A stretch of DNA of 39,702 nucleotides from Frigoribacterium sp. MEB024 (GTDB lineage Bacteria > Actinomycetota > Actinomycetes > Actinomycetales > Microbacteriaceae). The notes under the pieces are model-generated. The model saw nothing but the letters and a program-made list of their open reading frames with translations. It was not told where the DNA came from and did no database searches. Both the position numbers and the translations under genes were made by a program. Below are positions 23,812 through 33,080 of this stretch, one piece after another. Location: NCBI RefSeq assembly GCF_000878135.1, contig NZ_JXQZ01000022.1:1-39702 (forward strand), in the 5' to 3' direction. Position 1 is the stretch's first letter. Each line of letters begins with the position of its first letter.

Positions 23812-24975
23812 TTACTTCGAAGCCAGCTCGGCGGCCTTGTCGGCAGCCTCGTCCATGGTCGCGACGACGGTGACCAGCGGGTGCGCCGCCTCCGCCAGGA
23901 TGCGTCGACCCTCGTCGACGTTGTTGCCGTCGAGGCGCACGACGAGCGGCTTGGTGGCCGCGTCGCCGAGGATGCCGAGCGCGGCGACGATGCCGTTGGC
24001 GACGGCGTCGCAGGCGGTGATGCCGCCGAAGACGTTGACGAAGACGCTCTTGACCTGGGCGTCGCCCAGGATCACGTCGAGCCCCGCCGCCATGACCTCG
24101 GCGCTCGCTCCGCCGCCGATGTCGAGGAAGTTGGCGGGCTTCACGCCGCCGTGCGCCTCGCCGGCGTAGGCGACGACGTCGAGCGTCGACATGACGAGCC
24201 CTGCACCGTTGCCGATGATGCCGACCTCGCCGTCGAGCTTCACGTAGTTGAGGCCGGCGGCCTTGGCCTTCGCCTCGAGCGGGTCCGCCGCGTCGGCGTC
24301 CTCGAGTTCGGCGTGACCGGGGTGACGGAACTCGGCGTTCTCGTCGATCGAGACCTTGCCGTCGAGGGCGACGATGTCGCCCTGCTCGGTGAGCACGAGC
24401 GGGTTGACCTCGACGAGCGTCGCGTCCTCGCCCTCGTAGACGGCGTAGAGCTTCACCAGCACGGGGGCGACCTTGTCGATCAGCTCGTCGGGGAACCCGC
24501 CGGCCTTCGCGATCTCGGTGGCCTTCGCCAGGTCGATGCCCGCGCGGGGGTCGACCTCGATGCGGGCGAGCGCGTCGGGCTTCTCGACGGCGAGCTGCTC
24601 GATCTCCATGCCGCCCTCGACGCTGCAGAGCGAGAGGTACGAGCGGTTGGCGCGGTCGAGCAGCACCGAGAAGTAGAACTCGCGGGCGATCTGGGCGCCG
24701 CCCGCGATCATCACGCGCTTGACGACGTGGCCCTTGATGTCGAGCCCGAGGATGTCCTTCGCCGCGGCCTCGGCGTCGTCGGGGGTCTTCGCCACCTTGA
24801 CGCCGCCGGCCTTGCCGCGACCGCCGACCTTGACCTGGGCCTTCACGACGGTGACGCCACCCAGCTTCTCGGACGCCGCTCGCGCCTCCTCGGGGGTGTC
24901 GGCCACGATGCCCGGCAACACGGGCACGCCGTACTGCTCGAACAGGTCTCTGGCCTGGTACTCGAAAAGATCCAC
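23812..24975 (-). CDS. sucC: Succinyl-CoA synthetase (ADP-forming), beta subunit
   Basis: A 387-residue nucleotide-binding subunit with an N-terminal ATP-grasp domain. The start [22 protein letters not shown] and [18 protein letters not shown] are diagnostic, as are [20 protein letters not shown] (metal site) and [19 protein letters not shown] (phosphate and partner contact). The GTG at 24975 is chosen from the family N-terminus and a GGAAGA ribosome site 5-6 nt upstream. The frame stays open upstream for another 70 codons without family similarity. First gene of the sucCD operon. Confidence 0.97.
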   Translation of the reverse strand: MDLFEYQARDLFEQYGVPVLPGIVADTPEEARAASEKLGGVTVVKAQVKVGGRGKAGGVKVAKTPDDAEAAAKDILGLDIKGHVVKRVMIAGGAQIAREFYFSVLLDRANRSYLSLCSVEGGMEIEQLAVEKPDALARIEVDPRAGIDLAKATEIAKAGGFPDELIDKVAPVLVKLYAVYEGEDATLVEVNPLVLTEQGDIVALDGKVSIDENAEFRHPGHAELEDADAADPLEAKAKAAGLNYVKLDGEVGIIGNGAGLVMSTLDVVAYAGEAHGGVKPANFLDIGGGASAEVMAAGLDVILGDAQVKSVFVNVFGGITACDAVANGIVAALGILGDAATKPLVVRLDGNNVDEGRRILAEAAHPLVTVVATMDEAADKAAELASK

Positions 24976-25020
24976 GCTGTTCTTCCAATCCGCATCGCTG
25001 CGTCGTCTCACCATGATCCG

Positions 25021-25045
25021 TCTCGACATCGAGCCATCTCGACAT
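25021..25045. repeat. Paired 9-nt direct repeat in sucC leader
   Basis: TCTCGACAT occurs at 25021-25029 and again at 25037-25045, a 16-bp period, inside the presumed untranslated leader of sucC. It could be a protein-binding site or chance. The rest of the 212-nt gap to 25187 shows only the -10-like element. Confidence 0.35.
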
Positions 25046-25066
25046 GAAGACAATGGGCCAGCGGTC

Positions 25067-25072
25067 AGCCTA
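25067..25072 (-). promoter_or_regulatory. Possible -10 element of sucCD
   Basis: Leftward TAGGCT within GCCCGCTAGGCT, a 12-nt string shared with the purN promoter. The start would be near 25060, leaving a leader of about 85 nt. Confidence 0.35.
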
Positions 25073-25187
25073 GCGGGCGACCCGAGGGGTACGCCGAGCG
25101 TCGCGTCTGCTGTGAGCATCGGGGGCCTGCCGTCGCCTGGGGAGTAGACGAGAGACACCCCGACAGAACGAGAAGACGGAGACACGC

Positions 25188-25598
25188 ATGTCGAAAGAGA
25201 AGAACCTCGCCACGCAGGAACGCCTCGGCGAGATCCTGACCGCCCGCGAGATCGACCGTCTCGGCGAGGGCTTCCACGCCGACGTCGTCGATCACGACCC
25301 GGCCCCCGACGCTCCCGCCGGCCTCGCGGGCATCCAGGCCTTCTGGACCGACTTCTTCGCGGCCTTCCCCGACGCCGACCTCGCGGTCGAGACCCTCGTC
25401 GCCGACGACGAGAACGTCACCGCCGTCTTCACGATCTCGGGCACGCACACCGGCACGTTCCAGGGTGCCGAGCCCACGGGCAAGACGTTCACCGTGCGCG
25501 GCATCCAGGTCGGCCGGTTCGACGAGGACGGCCTGCTCGTCGAGCGCTGGGGCGCCACCGACGAAGCCGGCATGAAGCAACAGCTCGGCCTGGCCTGA
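25188..25598 (+). CDS. SnoaL-like/NTF2-fold protein (ester cyclase family)
   Basis: A 136-residue cytosolic protein with the NTF2-like cone fold inferred from [32 protein letters not shown] and [21 protein letters not shown]. These are the usual signatures of SnoaL-type 'ester cyclase' proteins, which include polyketide cyclases and many members of unknown role. The ATG at 25188 has GGAG 7 nt upstream. It diverges from sucC and is followed after 45 nt by a small acidic-protein gene, probably in the same transcript. No biosynthetic genes are nearby, so a general stress or detoxification role is as likely as cyclisation. Confidence 0.8.
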   Translation: MSKEKNLATQERLGEILTAREIDRLGEGFHADVVDHDPAPDAPAGLAGIQAFWTDFFAAFPDADLAVETLVADDENVTAVFTISGTHTGTFQGAEPTGKTFTVRGIQVGRFDEDGLLVERWGATDEAGMKQQLGLA

Positions 25599-25642
25599 AC
25601 CGCTCCCCCCACCACCCCGCACCACTCTCGAGAGGACGCATC

Positions 25643-25876
25643 ATGAGCGACACCAACACCCCCGCAGCGTCGGGTGACCAGCCCTACGACCAGGCCGACG
25701 AATTCGCCGAGTCCGAGCAGATCGCGACCAACGACGCCGTCGCCGGCGAGACGGTCTTCCCCGGCGTCGGAGAGGGCAACGACGGCCCGACCGGCGGTGC
25801 GCCCCGCGAGGGTTCGCCCGAGTACGCCCCGAACGACCTCGAAGGCGACGACATCGACCTCGACGAGACCGAGTGA
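25643..25876 (+). CDS. Small acidic hypothetical protein
   Basis: A 77-residue, highly acidic, probably disordered protein (start MSDTNTPAASGDQPYDQ, end GDDIDLDETE) with GAGAGGA 7 nt before the ATG. No recognisable domain. The good ribosome site, the tight position after the SnoaL-like gene and the strong terminator just after it support a real gene. Function unknown. Confidence 0.7.
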   Translation: MSDTNTPAASGDQPYDQADEFAESEQIATNDAVAGETVFPGVGEGNDGPTGGAPREGSPEYAPNDLEGDDIDLDETE

Positions 25877-25894
25877 CCTCGATCACCCCCGTCT

Positions 25895-25933
25895 GACGAC
25901 GCCCCCGCCGCAGCTCGCGGCGGGGGCGTCGTC
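25895..25933 (+). terminator. Strong intrinsic-type terminator
   Basis: A perfect 17-bp stem (25895-25911 with 25917-25933, GACGACGCCCCCGCCGC and its complement) closes a 5-nt loop, 19 nt after the stop codon of the acidic-protein gene. There is no T tract. The remaining 98 nt before 26032 contain only a partial copy of the dispersed repeat. Confidence 0.85.
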
Positions 25934-26031
25934 GTGTCACGGCTCCTCCCCCGGCCTGCGTCGGCGGGAGCCGTGCACAGGAGGCGCGGTGCCGGCCTCG
26001 GCAGCCGGGGCCGCTGCCCGATCGTCGGTGC

Positions 26032-27978
26032 ATGACCTCATCAACGAAGGCCCTCGGGCCCCCCAGACGGCGCCTCGCGCTCGCCCTCGCCCTGTTGTTC
26101 TCCGTCGCCGTCGGGCTGCTCGGCCACGCCCCGGCCGCCGCCGTCACCGGCACGGGACTCGGCCCGGGCCACCTCTGGCGCGGCGACAACGCCTCGTGGC
26201 TCGGCACGTACCGACTCGACGACGGCACCCAGGCGTTCTGCCTCGAAGCCGGCAAGAGATCGCCCGTCGGCAACCACTACGACACGACCACGGGTGGCGA
26301 CGTGATAGGCGTCTCGACCGACGACCATGCGCGCCTCGCGTACATCGCCCGCACCTGGGGCGGCACGACCGACGCCGACACGGCCGCCGCAGGACAGCTC
26401 GCGGTCTGGACCATCACCGGCCTGAACGGCCACACGCAGCGGTACTACGCCGGCCGGGCCAACGAGCGCTGGCCGATCGTGCTCGAACGCGCGAACCAGA
26501 TGCTCGCCGAGGCCTCGTCCGCCGCGTCGAAGTCGGTCGCCGCATCGATCATCGTCGAGCTCTCGGACGACGGCACGGGGCTCATCCGCCCCGACCTCAC
26601 GGTCGACCGCGTGACGGGTGGGCCGACGACCCTCGAGCCCACGCATGCGGGCACGGTCACCCTGGACGGAGCCGTGTTCGCGGACGGTTCGACCACGGCC
26701 CTCGTCCGCAACGGCGAGAGCGTGCCCGTCGCCGCCACCGGTGACGCCGCCCAGCTCACCGTGACCGCCTCGGTCGAGTTCGTCGACCTGCCGTACGGAC
26801 GGGTGACCACGGTGGGGAACAGCCCCGCCGGCTCGCAGATGATCCTCTTCTCGGGCGGGGTCGCGGCGTCCGCTTCCGAAGCCGCGAGTGTCGAGCAGCT
26901 GTCACCGCTGCCGTTCCAGCCGACGGTGTCGACGATCACCAGCGACACCGTGGCCGAGGCCGGCACGATCGTCACCGACCAGGTGACGCTCGGCGTGCGG
27001 CCCGGTGACGGGCTCCTGTCCGAGTGGGGACGATACGACGACGCCGGCACCTGGCGCCCCGTCCCGGTCACGGTGCGCAGCCGGCTGCTGGGCCCCTTCC
27101 TTGCCCCCGTGACGACGGCGGACGAGTGGCCGGACGACGCTCCGTCGGTCTGCGAGGTCGCCCTCGACGTGCTCGACGGCCCGGGAACCTACTCGACGCC
27201 GGGCTGCGAACTGCCCGGTGGCGGGTACTACACCTGGGTCGAGAGCATCGATCCCACGGACACGCCGGTCGAGGCCGGGCGTGACCGCGTGGGTTCCTGG
27301 CGGTCACCGTTCGGGGTGGCGACCGAGACGACCTTCGTGCCCTGGACGCCGACCATCTCGACCGTGGTGTCCGACGCCGAGATCGACCCGGGTGCCTGCG
27401 TCAGCGACGAGCTCACCGTCGTCGACCTGCACCCCGACGTGCCGGGTGGGGTCGACGTCGAGTCGGTGCTCGTCGGACCGTTCGCCGAGGCCCCCGTCGT
27501 GGGAAGCGACCTCGGTCCGATCGACCGTCTCGACCCGGACCTCGTCGTGGCTCGCGAGACGGTGACCATCGGCGAGGACGGCACGTACGCCACACCATGC
27601 ATCGCCCTCGAGCGACCCGGCACGTACGTCTTCCTGTTCTCGTCGGAGGGGTCGGCTGTCGTCGATGACGGAAGCCAGGTCGTGCCGGCCTTCGCCGACA
27701 CGACCGTCTACCGGAGCGAGATGGCGACGGTACGGCAGCCGGCCCCGGCCGAGACCCCGGCTCCCCCGGCAGGGCTGGCCTTCACCGGTTCGGAGGGTGG
27801 CGGGCAGGCGCTCCTCGTCGCCCTCGGAATCGTCGGGACCGGCTTCGTGCTCGTGGCCGCGGCCGCGGCGAGTGCCTGCCACGTGCGGAGGCGCCGCCTC
27901 GTTGAGGGCTCGGATGCAGCCTCCCTCGCGGTCGATGCCGAGGCGCTGTCGTCCTTCGGGCTGAGCGAGACGCGATGA
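26032..27978 (+). CDS. Sortase-anchored surface protein with thioester-adhesin-like domain
   Basis: A 648-residue cell-wall protein. A basic/hydrophobic signal peptide ends near APAAA (residues 34-38). The first domain (about 45-290) has the paired motifs of Gram-positive thioester domains: FCLEAG with Cys70, and GQLAVW with Gln122 and Trp126. In that family Cys and Gln form an internal thioester that bonds covalently to host or surface targets. Two tandem extracellular repeats follow (about 294-438 and 439-570), each starting PT[VI]ST and carrying a Cys pair. The C-terminus has LAFTG (582-586), a class E-type sortase signal (LAxTG), then a membrane helix, RRRR and an unusually long tail of about 35 residues. 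No sortase gene is in the window. The thioester assignment rests on motif match alone. Confidence 0.75.
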   Translation: MTSSTKALGPPRRRLALALALLFSVAVGLLGHAPAAAVTGTGLGPGHLWRGDNASWLGTYRLDDGTQAFCLEAGKRSPVGNHYDTTTGGDVIGVSTDDHARLAYIARTWGGTTDADTAAAGQLAVWTITGLNGHTQRYYAGRANERWPIVLERANQMLAEASSAASKSVAASIIVELSDDGTGLIRPDLTVDRVTGGPTTLEPTHAGTVTLDGAVFADGSTTALVRNGESVPVAATGDAAQLTVTASVEFVDLPYGRVTTVGNSPAGSQMILFSGGVAASASEAASVEQLSPLPFQPTVSTITSDTVAEAGTIVTDQVTLGVRPGDGLLSEWGRYDDAGTWRPVPVTVRSRLLGPFLAPVTTADEWPDDAPSVCEVALDVLDGPGTYSTPGCELPGGGYYTWVESIDPTDTPVEAGRDRVGSWRSPFGVATETTFVPWTPTISTVVSDAEIDPGACVSDELTVVDLHPDVPGGVDVESVLVGPFAEAPVVGSDLGPIDRLDPDLVVARETVTIGEDGTYATPCIALERPGTYVFLFSSEGSAVVDDGSQVVPAFADTTVYRSEMATVRQPAPAETPAPPAGLAFTGSEGGGQALLVALGIVGTGFVLVAAAAASACHVRRRRLVEGSDAASLAVDAEALSSFGLSETR

Positions 27979-28013
27979 ACCCCCGGGTGCGGGTGCCGCG
28001 AGTCGGTCCGGGC

Positions 28014-31000
28014 TCATCCGGCCCGATCGAACGGCACCTGCACCCGGACGGCTCGACCGCTGCCGTCGTCCACGAGGGCGAACCCTGGCGTCGGCCGGTC
28101 GGCGAGGTCGGACTTCGTCAGCCGGAGCCCCACCTGGTCACCTTCGTTGGGCAGCTGTGGACTGAGCACGGCGCCGCACCGGTTGTTCCTCACGTCGACC
28201 TGCCAGCCGGCCCACCCCGCCAAGACCTCGCCGGTCGTCCCGGCCACGACGAGCGCTCGACCGGTGTCGGGGCACGACCGGAGGAACTCCGCGAGCCACT
28301 CGGCCGCGGGGCAGTCCTTGAGGTGTTCGCCGTCGTCGATGACGAGCACGCGAGGGCCGTCGACGTCTGCGAAGAAGGGCGCGAGGAGGGCCTCCTCGAC
28401 GGTCCGGGTGGTGATCACCGCGACCACGCCGGGCAACCCCTCGAGCGCCCGCAGCGGCGATCGCCGTGGGGCGACGACGACCACTCCGATGCTCTGGGCC
28501 GCGAGCGACCGGACGACAGCTGCCAGGACGGTGCTGCGCCCGCTCTTCGGGGGGCCCGTCACAACGTAGCTGCCGGGGCCGTCGGCGAGGTCGGGACCCC
28601 ACGGCACGAGGTCGTCGCCACCGACGCCGATCAAGGCGAAGACGCTCGCCGGATCAGCCGCTCCTCGGCGGGACCAGGCATCGTCGAACGAGATGGGGCC
28701 CGCCAGTTCGTCGACGCGGAAGGGCCGACGGGCGGCAGGAACCTGACGGTCTCGGTGAACCGCCTCGGCCCCACGTCGTCGCAGGGCCTCGGCCTGCGCC
28801 TGCCCCGTCGCCTCGGCATCGATCAAGGCGACCTGCGTCTCGATGGAGGTCTCGGCGGTGAAGCCCCGCCCCGGGGGCAGGACGTCGGGAAGTGCTCGTG
28901 CGTTCAGTCCGGCGAGGGCGTAGTCGGCCCGGTCGGTCAGACGCAGGAGCAGCTTGTCGTCGACGAGGGCCGCGAGTCGGCCGGCGACGAGTTGACGGTC
29001 ACCCGTGACGAGCACGTGGACACCGGCTGCGGCGCCCTCACGCAGCAGCAACCCCACCTGGTCGACGAGCTTGCCGTGCTCGATCTCGGCGAAGGTGCCG
29101 GTGAACCCTTCCCACCGGTCGATCATGACGACGAGGTGCGGCAGCCGGTCGATCTCGGGAGCCGTTCGCCGCTGCTCGACCACCCCCGCGTGGCCTCCTG
29201 CCGCGAGCACCTGCTGCCGCCGGTAGATCTCGTCGACGAGCTTCGTCAGCAGGCGTCGGACCCGGTCGAGCTGGGTCCGCTGGACGACGGCTCCGACGTG
29301 CGGAAGGCTCTCGAGCGGCAGCAGGGCACCACTGCCGCAGTCGATGCCGAAGAGGTGGACGTCGGCGCAGCTCGTGCGGTCGGCGAGGGAGGCCGCGACG
29401 GTGCGCAGCACCTGCGAGCGTCCCGTGCGGGGGGCACCGACGACGAAGAGATGACCCAAGGTCTGCAGATCGAGCGCGGCCGGGGCCTGATGCTGCTCGG
29501 CCGGGAAGTCCTGCCTGCCGAAGGCCAGCAAGGGCACGTCTCCCTCGACGCATGCGTCGGCGTCGCGGCCTCCCGGGGGTTCTGCGAGGTCGTCGAGGAC
29601 GAGCCTGTCCGGCAAGGCGTCGAGCCAGGGACGGTGCGGGCGAGGGATACCGAGACGAGCGGAGGCGGAGGCGAGCGCGTCGACGAGCTCGACCAGGTCG
29701 GTACGCCCGACGGACTCGGTCGACGCTCGTGGCGGCGGCTCGGCCACGACCCGCCCGAGTTCGTGCCAGCCGAGCGAACTCGACCACACCTCGGGCACGA
29801 CGTCGGCGACCACCCCCGGACGTCGGCCACCGACACGGCCGGCCTGGAACGGGACGAGCGCGCTCGCACCCAGTCGGACGAAGGCGCGGCCCGGTGTGGA
29901 CTTGGAGATGCCGGCCGCGTCACCCGCGTCGATCACGTCGCTGCTCTCGCCTGCATCGGTCACGCGCAGGGCGATCCTCAGGTTCGTGTTCGCCCGGATG
30001 TCGCCCGTGACGACGCCCGTGGGACGTTGCGTCGCGAGCACGAGGTGGATTCCGAGAGAACGCCCGCGCTGGGCGATGTTGACGAGGCCGGTCACGAAGT
30101 CCGGCAGCTCTCGGACCATGCTCGCGAACTCGTCGATGACGATCAGGAGGCGCGGCAACGGAGGCCTTTCGGCGTCGCCGACCGCGCCCTCCACGTAGTC
30201 CTCGAGGTCCTTCGCCCCGACATCGGCGAGGAGGTGCTCGCGGCGTCGGAGCTCGGCCCCGAGCGAGTGCAACGCCCGTTCCACGAGGTGCGTGTCGAGG
30301 TCGGTGACCATTCCGACGGTGTGGGGCAGTGGCGCGAAGTCCCGGAACGCGGCACCGCCCTTGTAGTCGACGAGGACGAAGGTCATCGACTCGGGGGTGT
30401 TGGCGGCGGCGAGCGCCGCGACCATGCTCTGGAGCAACTCGGACTTGCCGGACCCGGTCGTGCCGGCCACGAGACCGTGGGGGCCGTCCCGGCGGAGGTC
30501 GAACGAGAACGGCCCGTCGAGGCTCTCTCCGATGACGACCTCGGTCGTGGGGCCCGTGCGAGCCCACCGGTCGAGCACGGCCTCGGGAGTGGGCGGTTCG
30601 AGCTGCAGCACGTCGAGCAGTCGCGATCGGGCCGGGAGTCCGCCCGTTCCGCCACCGTCGTCGACGTCGACCAGCGGGGCGACGGCCCGTGCGACGGCCT
30701 CGAACCAGCCGGCGGGCACCAGGTCGGCCTTGACCTCGCGCACGTCGGCGGTGCGGTGGACGTCGAGGGAGTGCCGCGTGGGGCCGCAGGTGACGACGGC
30801 GACGCATTCCTCGGGAAGGGACCGTCGTTCGAGGTCGACGCACACCGCGTACACGCCGACGGAGGGCCCTTCGCGCAGGACGCGGACGAGCCCGGGCAGT
30901 GCCCGCAGCCGCCGCGCACCGTCGACGACGAGCACGATGTCGGTCGCCGCACGGAGCGTCCCCCGCGATTCCCGCACCGCCCGCTGGCGGGCGTCGATCT

Positions 31001-32447
31001 CGGCCCCCAGCTCGGCGATCCGACGCGCGACGGTCTCGGCGTCGTTCCCCACCCAGACGGTGGCCGGCCGACCGTTCTCCGGACGGGCATGGGGGACGTG
31101 GGCCAGCCACGACCAGTCGTCGCCCGCAGCGTGTTCGGTCAGGACGACTAACCGCACGTCGCGGGGGCTCTGGGCGACGGCGAGCTGAGCCAGCATCCAC
31201 GCGACGAGAGGTCTCGCGTGTTCGGATCGGCCTGCCACCCCGACGACCCCGTGGTCGGCCAGATCGACGGTGACGGGCACGTCGACGGCAGGGCGGGCGA
31301 CGGTCCGACGGTGCTCGAGTTCGGCCGGGTCCTCGATGGTGACACCCGACGGCAGATCCGCGGTACCGATCCTGACGCGCAGGTGGTCCGGATCGTCACG
31401 ACGGCGTTCCCACAACCGCGAACGACGCCGGGCGGCGATGTCGAGCACGGTCGCGGCGTCGGGGCTGAGGTGTCGCAACTCGCGCTGCAGCTGCCGCACG
31501 GCGCTCTCGGCATCCGCCGCCACCGCCTCCTTCGTGGCCTGGTGGTCGGCGAGCCGCTGCCGGTGCGAGACCTTGCCGTTGCGCTTGTCGTAGAGGTAGT
31601 TGCCCATCATGACCACCGGCGACATGAGCCCGAAGGCGAGGAAGGCGACGTTCCCGAAGACGGTGACCATGACGACGGCCATCAGCATCGGAGCGAGCGC
31701 CGCGACGATCGGCAGGGGCCGTTTCGTCCCCTGTTGGGGTTCGGCGGGGAACCGGAACGTCGTGGTCGGCGGCTCCGGCAGGAGGCGCGGGGGGCGTGCG
31801 TGGTCGAGGGTGCCTCCGCCTTCGCTCACGGTGATCGCGGCGGACGGGTGCCCGGCCGGCGCGACGGCGAGGAGGGTGTCGCCGATGGTGATGACGCAGT
31901 GTTCGTCCACGGCGGCCGCACCTCGGACCGGAACGCGGTCGACGAGCACGAGTGGCCCGCGAGCCTCGTCGTCGGACTCGGGGAAGGCATCGGCCGTGGG
32001 GGTCAGCGTGAAGCGCCCGGCGCCGTCGAGTTCGATCGTCGCGACGATCGGCGGCACCCGCGCGTCGTCCAGTCTCACGCCCGCGTCCGGACCGCTGCCG
32101 AGGTGCACGAGCCCGACGTCGACGACGTGGATCGTCCCGGCACCGCGGCCTCCGATGATGCGGATGGTGGGCAGGTCGCCGGGAAGGCGGAGGTGCACGG
32201 CTGGGCCGCCGAGGCCGAGGACGGCACCGTCGAGCAGGACGCCCGAGCTGAGGCGTGCGGTCGGATCGACCGGGACACCGTCGACGGTGATGCTCGCGGG
32301 CTCGTCGGTCAGGGCGTGCCGCGCGTGACCGAGTGACGACGCGAGGTGCCGCGCCACGGCGTCGACGGTGGTGTCCGGATCGACGAGGAGCGAGCAGTCG
32401 GCCCGCTGGCCCGTCGGGACGTGCAGGACGGTGACGCACAGCCTCAC
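28014..32447 (-). CDS. essC: Type VII secretion FtsK/SpoIIIE ATPase, EssC-like
   Basis: A 1477-residue membrane motor of an Esx/type VII secretion system, about the size of Staphylococcus EssC. Residues 1-85 look like a ubiquitin-like or FHA-type beta domain and 90-200 like an FHA domain. Two membrane helices follow (about 244-286), then three FtsK-type ATPase domains. The first is canonical: Walker A GTTGSGKSE (Lys668), Walker B LLIVIDEF. The second (GAPRTGRSQ) and third (GPPKSGRST) have Arg1010 and Arg1304 at the Walker A Lys. The GTG at 32447 overlaps the upstream stop by GTGA. The gene ends the Esx operon and converges on the surface-protein gene 35 nt away, with no obvious terminator. 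It should recruit and drive export of the Esx proteins and the effector. Confidence 0.92.
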   Translation of the reverse strand: MRLCVTVLHVPTGQRADCSLLVDPDTTVDAVARHLASSLGHARHALTDEPASITVDGVPVDPTARLSSGVLLDGAVLGLGGPAVHLRLPGDLPTIRIIGGRGAGTIHVVDVGLVHLGSGPDAGVRLDDARVPPIVATIELDGAGRFTLTPTADAFPESDDEARGPLVLVDRVPVRGAAAVDEHCVITIGDTLLAVAPAGHPSAAITVSEGGGTLDHARPPRLLPEPPTTTFRFPAEPQQGTKRPLPIVAALAPMLMAVVMVTVFGNVAFLAFGLMSPVVMMGNYLYDKRNGKVSHRQRLADHQATKEAVAADAESAVRQLQRELRHLSPDAATVLDIAARRRSRLWERRRDDPDHLRVRIGTADLPSGVTIEDPAELEHRRTVARPAVDVPVTVDLADHGVVGVAGRSEHARPLVAWMLAQLAVAQSPRDVRLVVLTEHAAGDDWSWLAHVPHARPENGRPATVWVGNDAETVARRIAELGAEIDARQRAVRESRGTLRAATDIVLVVDGARRLRALPGLVRVLREGPSVGVYAVCVDLERRSLPEECVAVVTCGPTRHSLDVHRTADVREVKADLVPAGWFEAVARAVAPLVDVDDGGGTGGLPARSRLLDVLQLEPPTPEAVLDRWARTGPTTEVVIGESLDGPFSFDLRRDGPHGLVAGTTGSGKSELLQSMVAALAAANTPESMTFVLVDYKGGAAFRDFAPLPHTVGMVTDLDTHLVERALHSLGAELRRREHLLADVGAKDLEDYVEGAVGDAERPPLPRLLIVIDEFASMVRELPDFVTGLVNIAQRGRSLGIHLVLATQRPTGVVTGDIRANTNLRIALRVTDAGESSDVIDAGDAAGISKSTPGRAFVRLGASALVPFQAGRVGGRRPGVVADVVPEVWSSSLGWHELGRVVAEPPPRASTESVGRTDLVELVDALASASARLGIPRPHRPWLDALPDRLVLDDLAEPPGGRDADACVEGDVPLLAFGRQDFPAEQHQAPAALDLQTLGHLFVVGAPRTGRSQVLRTVAASLADRTSCADVHLFGIDCGSGALLPLESLPHVGAVVQRTQLDRVRRLLTKLVDEIYRRQQVLAAGGHAGVVEQRRTAPEIDRLPHLVVMIDRWEGFTGTFAEIEHGKLVDQVGLLLREGAAAGVHVLVTGDRQLVAGRLAALVDDKLLLRLTDRADYALAGLNARALPDVLPPGRGFTAETSIETQVALIDAEATGQAQAEALRRRGAEAVHRDRQVPAARRPFRVDELAGPISFDDAWSRRGAADPASVFALIGVGGDDLVPWGPDLADGPGSYVVTGPPKSGRSTVLAAVVRSLAAQSIGVVVVAPRRSPLRALEGLPGVVAVITTRTVEEALLAPFFADVDGPRVLVIDDGEHLKDCPAAEWLAEFLRSCPDTGRALVVAGTTGEVLAGWAGWQVDVRNNRCGAVLSPQLPNEGDQVGLRLTKSDLADRPTPGFALVDDGSGRAVRVQVPFDRAG

Positions 32448-33046
32448 GCGGCGGGCACCACGCTGATGCCGTCCACGAACACGTCGACTTCGTCGATCAT
32501 GCCGAGGACGCCATCCGGCCCGCCGACCTGGCAGGTGACGCGGAGGTCGTACGGCTCGGCCCGGAAGGCGTAGACGAGCGTGGCGTGGAGGTCGGCGTCG
32601 CCCTCGACGGCCGCGTACCGCACGCCTCGGAGCCCCTGCCCGAGACCACTCGCCTCGACCTGCTCGACGACGGGAGGCTCGACCGCGGCCACGTCGCTGT
32701 CGAAGACCATGGCCCGGAGGGCGACATCACGATCACCCTCGACGAACCCGTACTGGACGCGCAGCAGCGACGGAGGGGTCGCGATGTCCGGCAGGTACAG
32801 GTACCGGCGTTCGTCCTCGGGCGACCAGCGCGCGAGGGCCGAGAGCACCTCCGTCAGCCAGGACCGGGAGGCGCGGGTCGACACCTCGGACCGATCGGCC
32901 ACGGTGCGCACGGTCGCCTTGATCCACGATCGCGGCGCGCGGTGGCCGTCATGCGGCCAGGAGGTCGGAAGGGCCACCCAGGTCTCGGGGTCGTGCCCGA
33001 TGAGGATGTCGAAATCGGTGGTGGCGTCGCTATCGGTCTGGGTCAT
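32444..33046 (-). CDS. Unrecognised Esx-locus protein A (200 residues)
   Basis: A cytosolic-looking protein without signal peptide or membrane helix. Visible features are DPETWVALPTSWPHDGH near the N-terminus, a Trp/Arg-rich helix (SWLTEVLSALARWSPEDER), and alternating strands in the rest (LHATLVYAFRAEPYDLRVTCQ). It overlaps essC by GTGA, so it is co-produced with the motor. The layout (a WVALP-like opening, a helix, then strands) resembles the neighbour 33081-33824, so the two may be distant paralogues. A chaperone or adaptor for Esx substrates is a reasonable guess only. The ATG at 33046 has a poor ribosome site. A copy of the dispersed repeat encodes STRASR in it. Confidence 0.75.
   Translation of the reverse strand: MTQTDSDATTDFDILIGHDPETWVALPTSWPHDGHRAPRSWIKATVRTVADRSEVSTRASRSWLTEVLSALARWSPEDERRYLYLPDIATPPSLLRVQYGFVEGDRDVALRAMVFDSDVAAVEPPVVEQVEASGLGQGLRGVRYAAVEGDADLHATLVYAFRAEPYDLRVTCQVGGPDGVLGMIDEVDVFVDGISVVPAA
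32867..32880 (+). repeat. Copy of dispersed repeat inside Esx-locus gene
   Basis: GGAGGCGCGGGTCG opposite the coding strand of 32444-33046, read as TRAS within SRASR-type context (STRASR). Confidence 0.75.
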
Positions 33047-33080
33047 GGTGCAGGTCGCTTTCTGTGGCAGTCGAGGGGGT

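Noticed and set aside
26032-27978. Type VII secretion substrate
   Set aside because: It has a clear Sec-type signal peptide and a sortase signal, so the adjacent Esx locus is not needed for its export.
27975-31151. 1058-codon open frame on the + strand
   Set aside because: It lies opposite the essC-like gene, its translation is Arg/Gly/Val/Asp-rich low complexity with no domain, and the opposite strand has clear ATPase motifs. It is a high-GC shadow frame.
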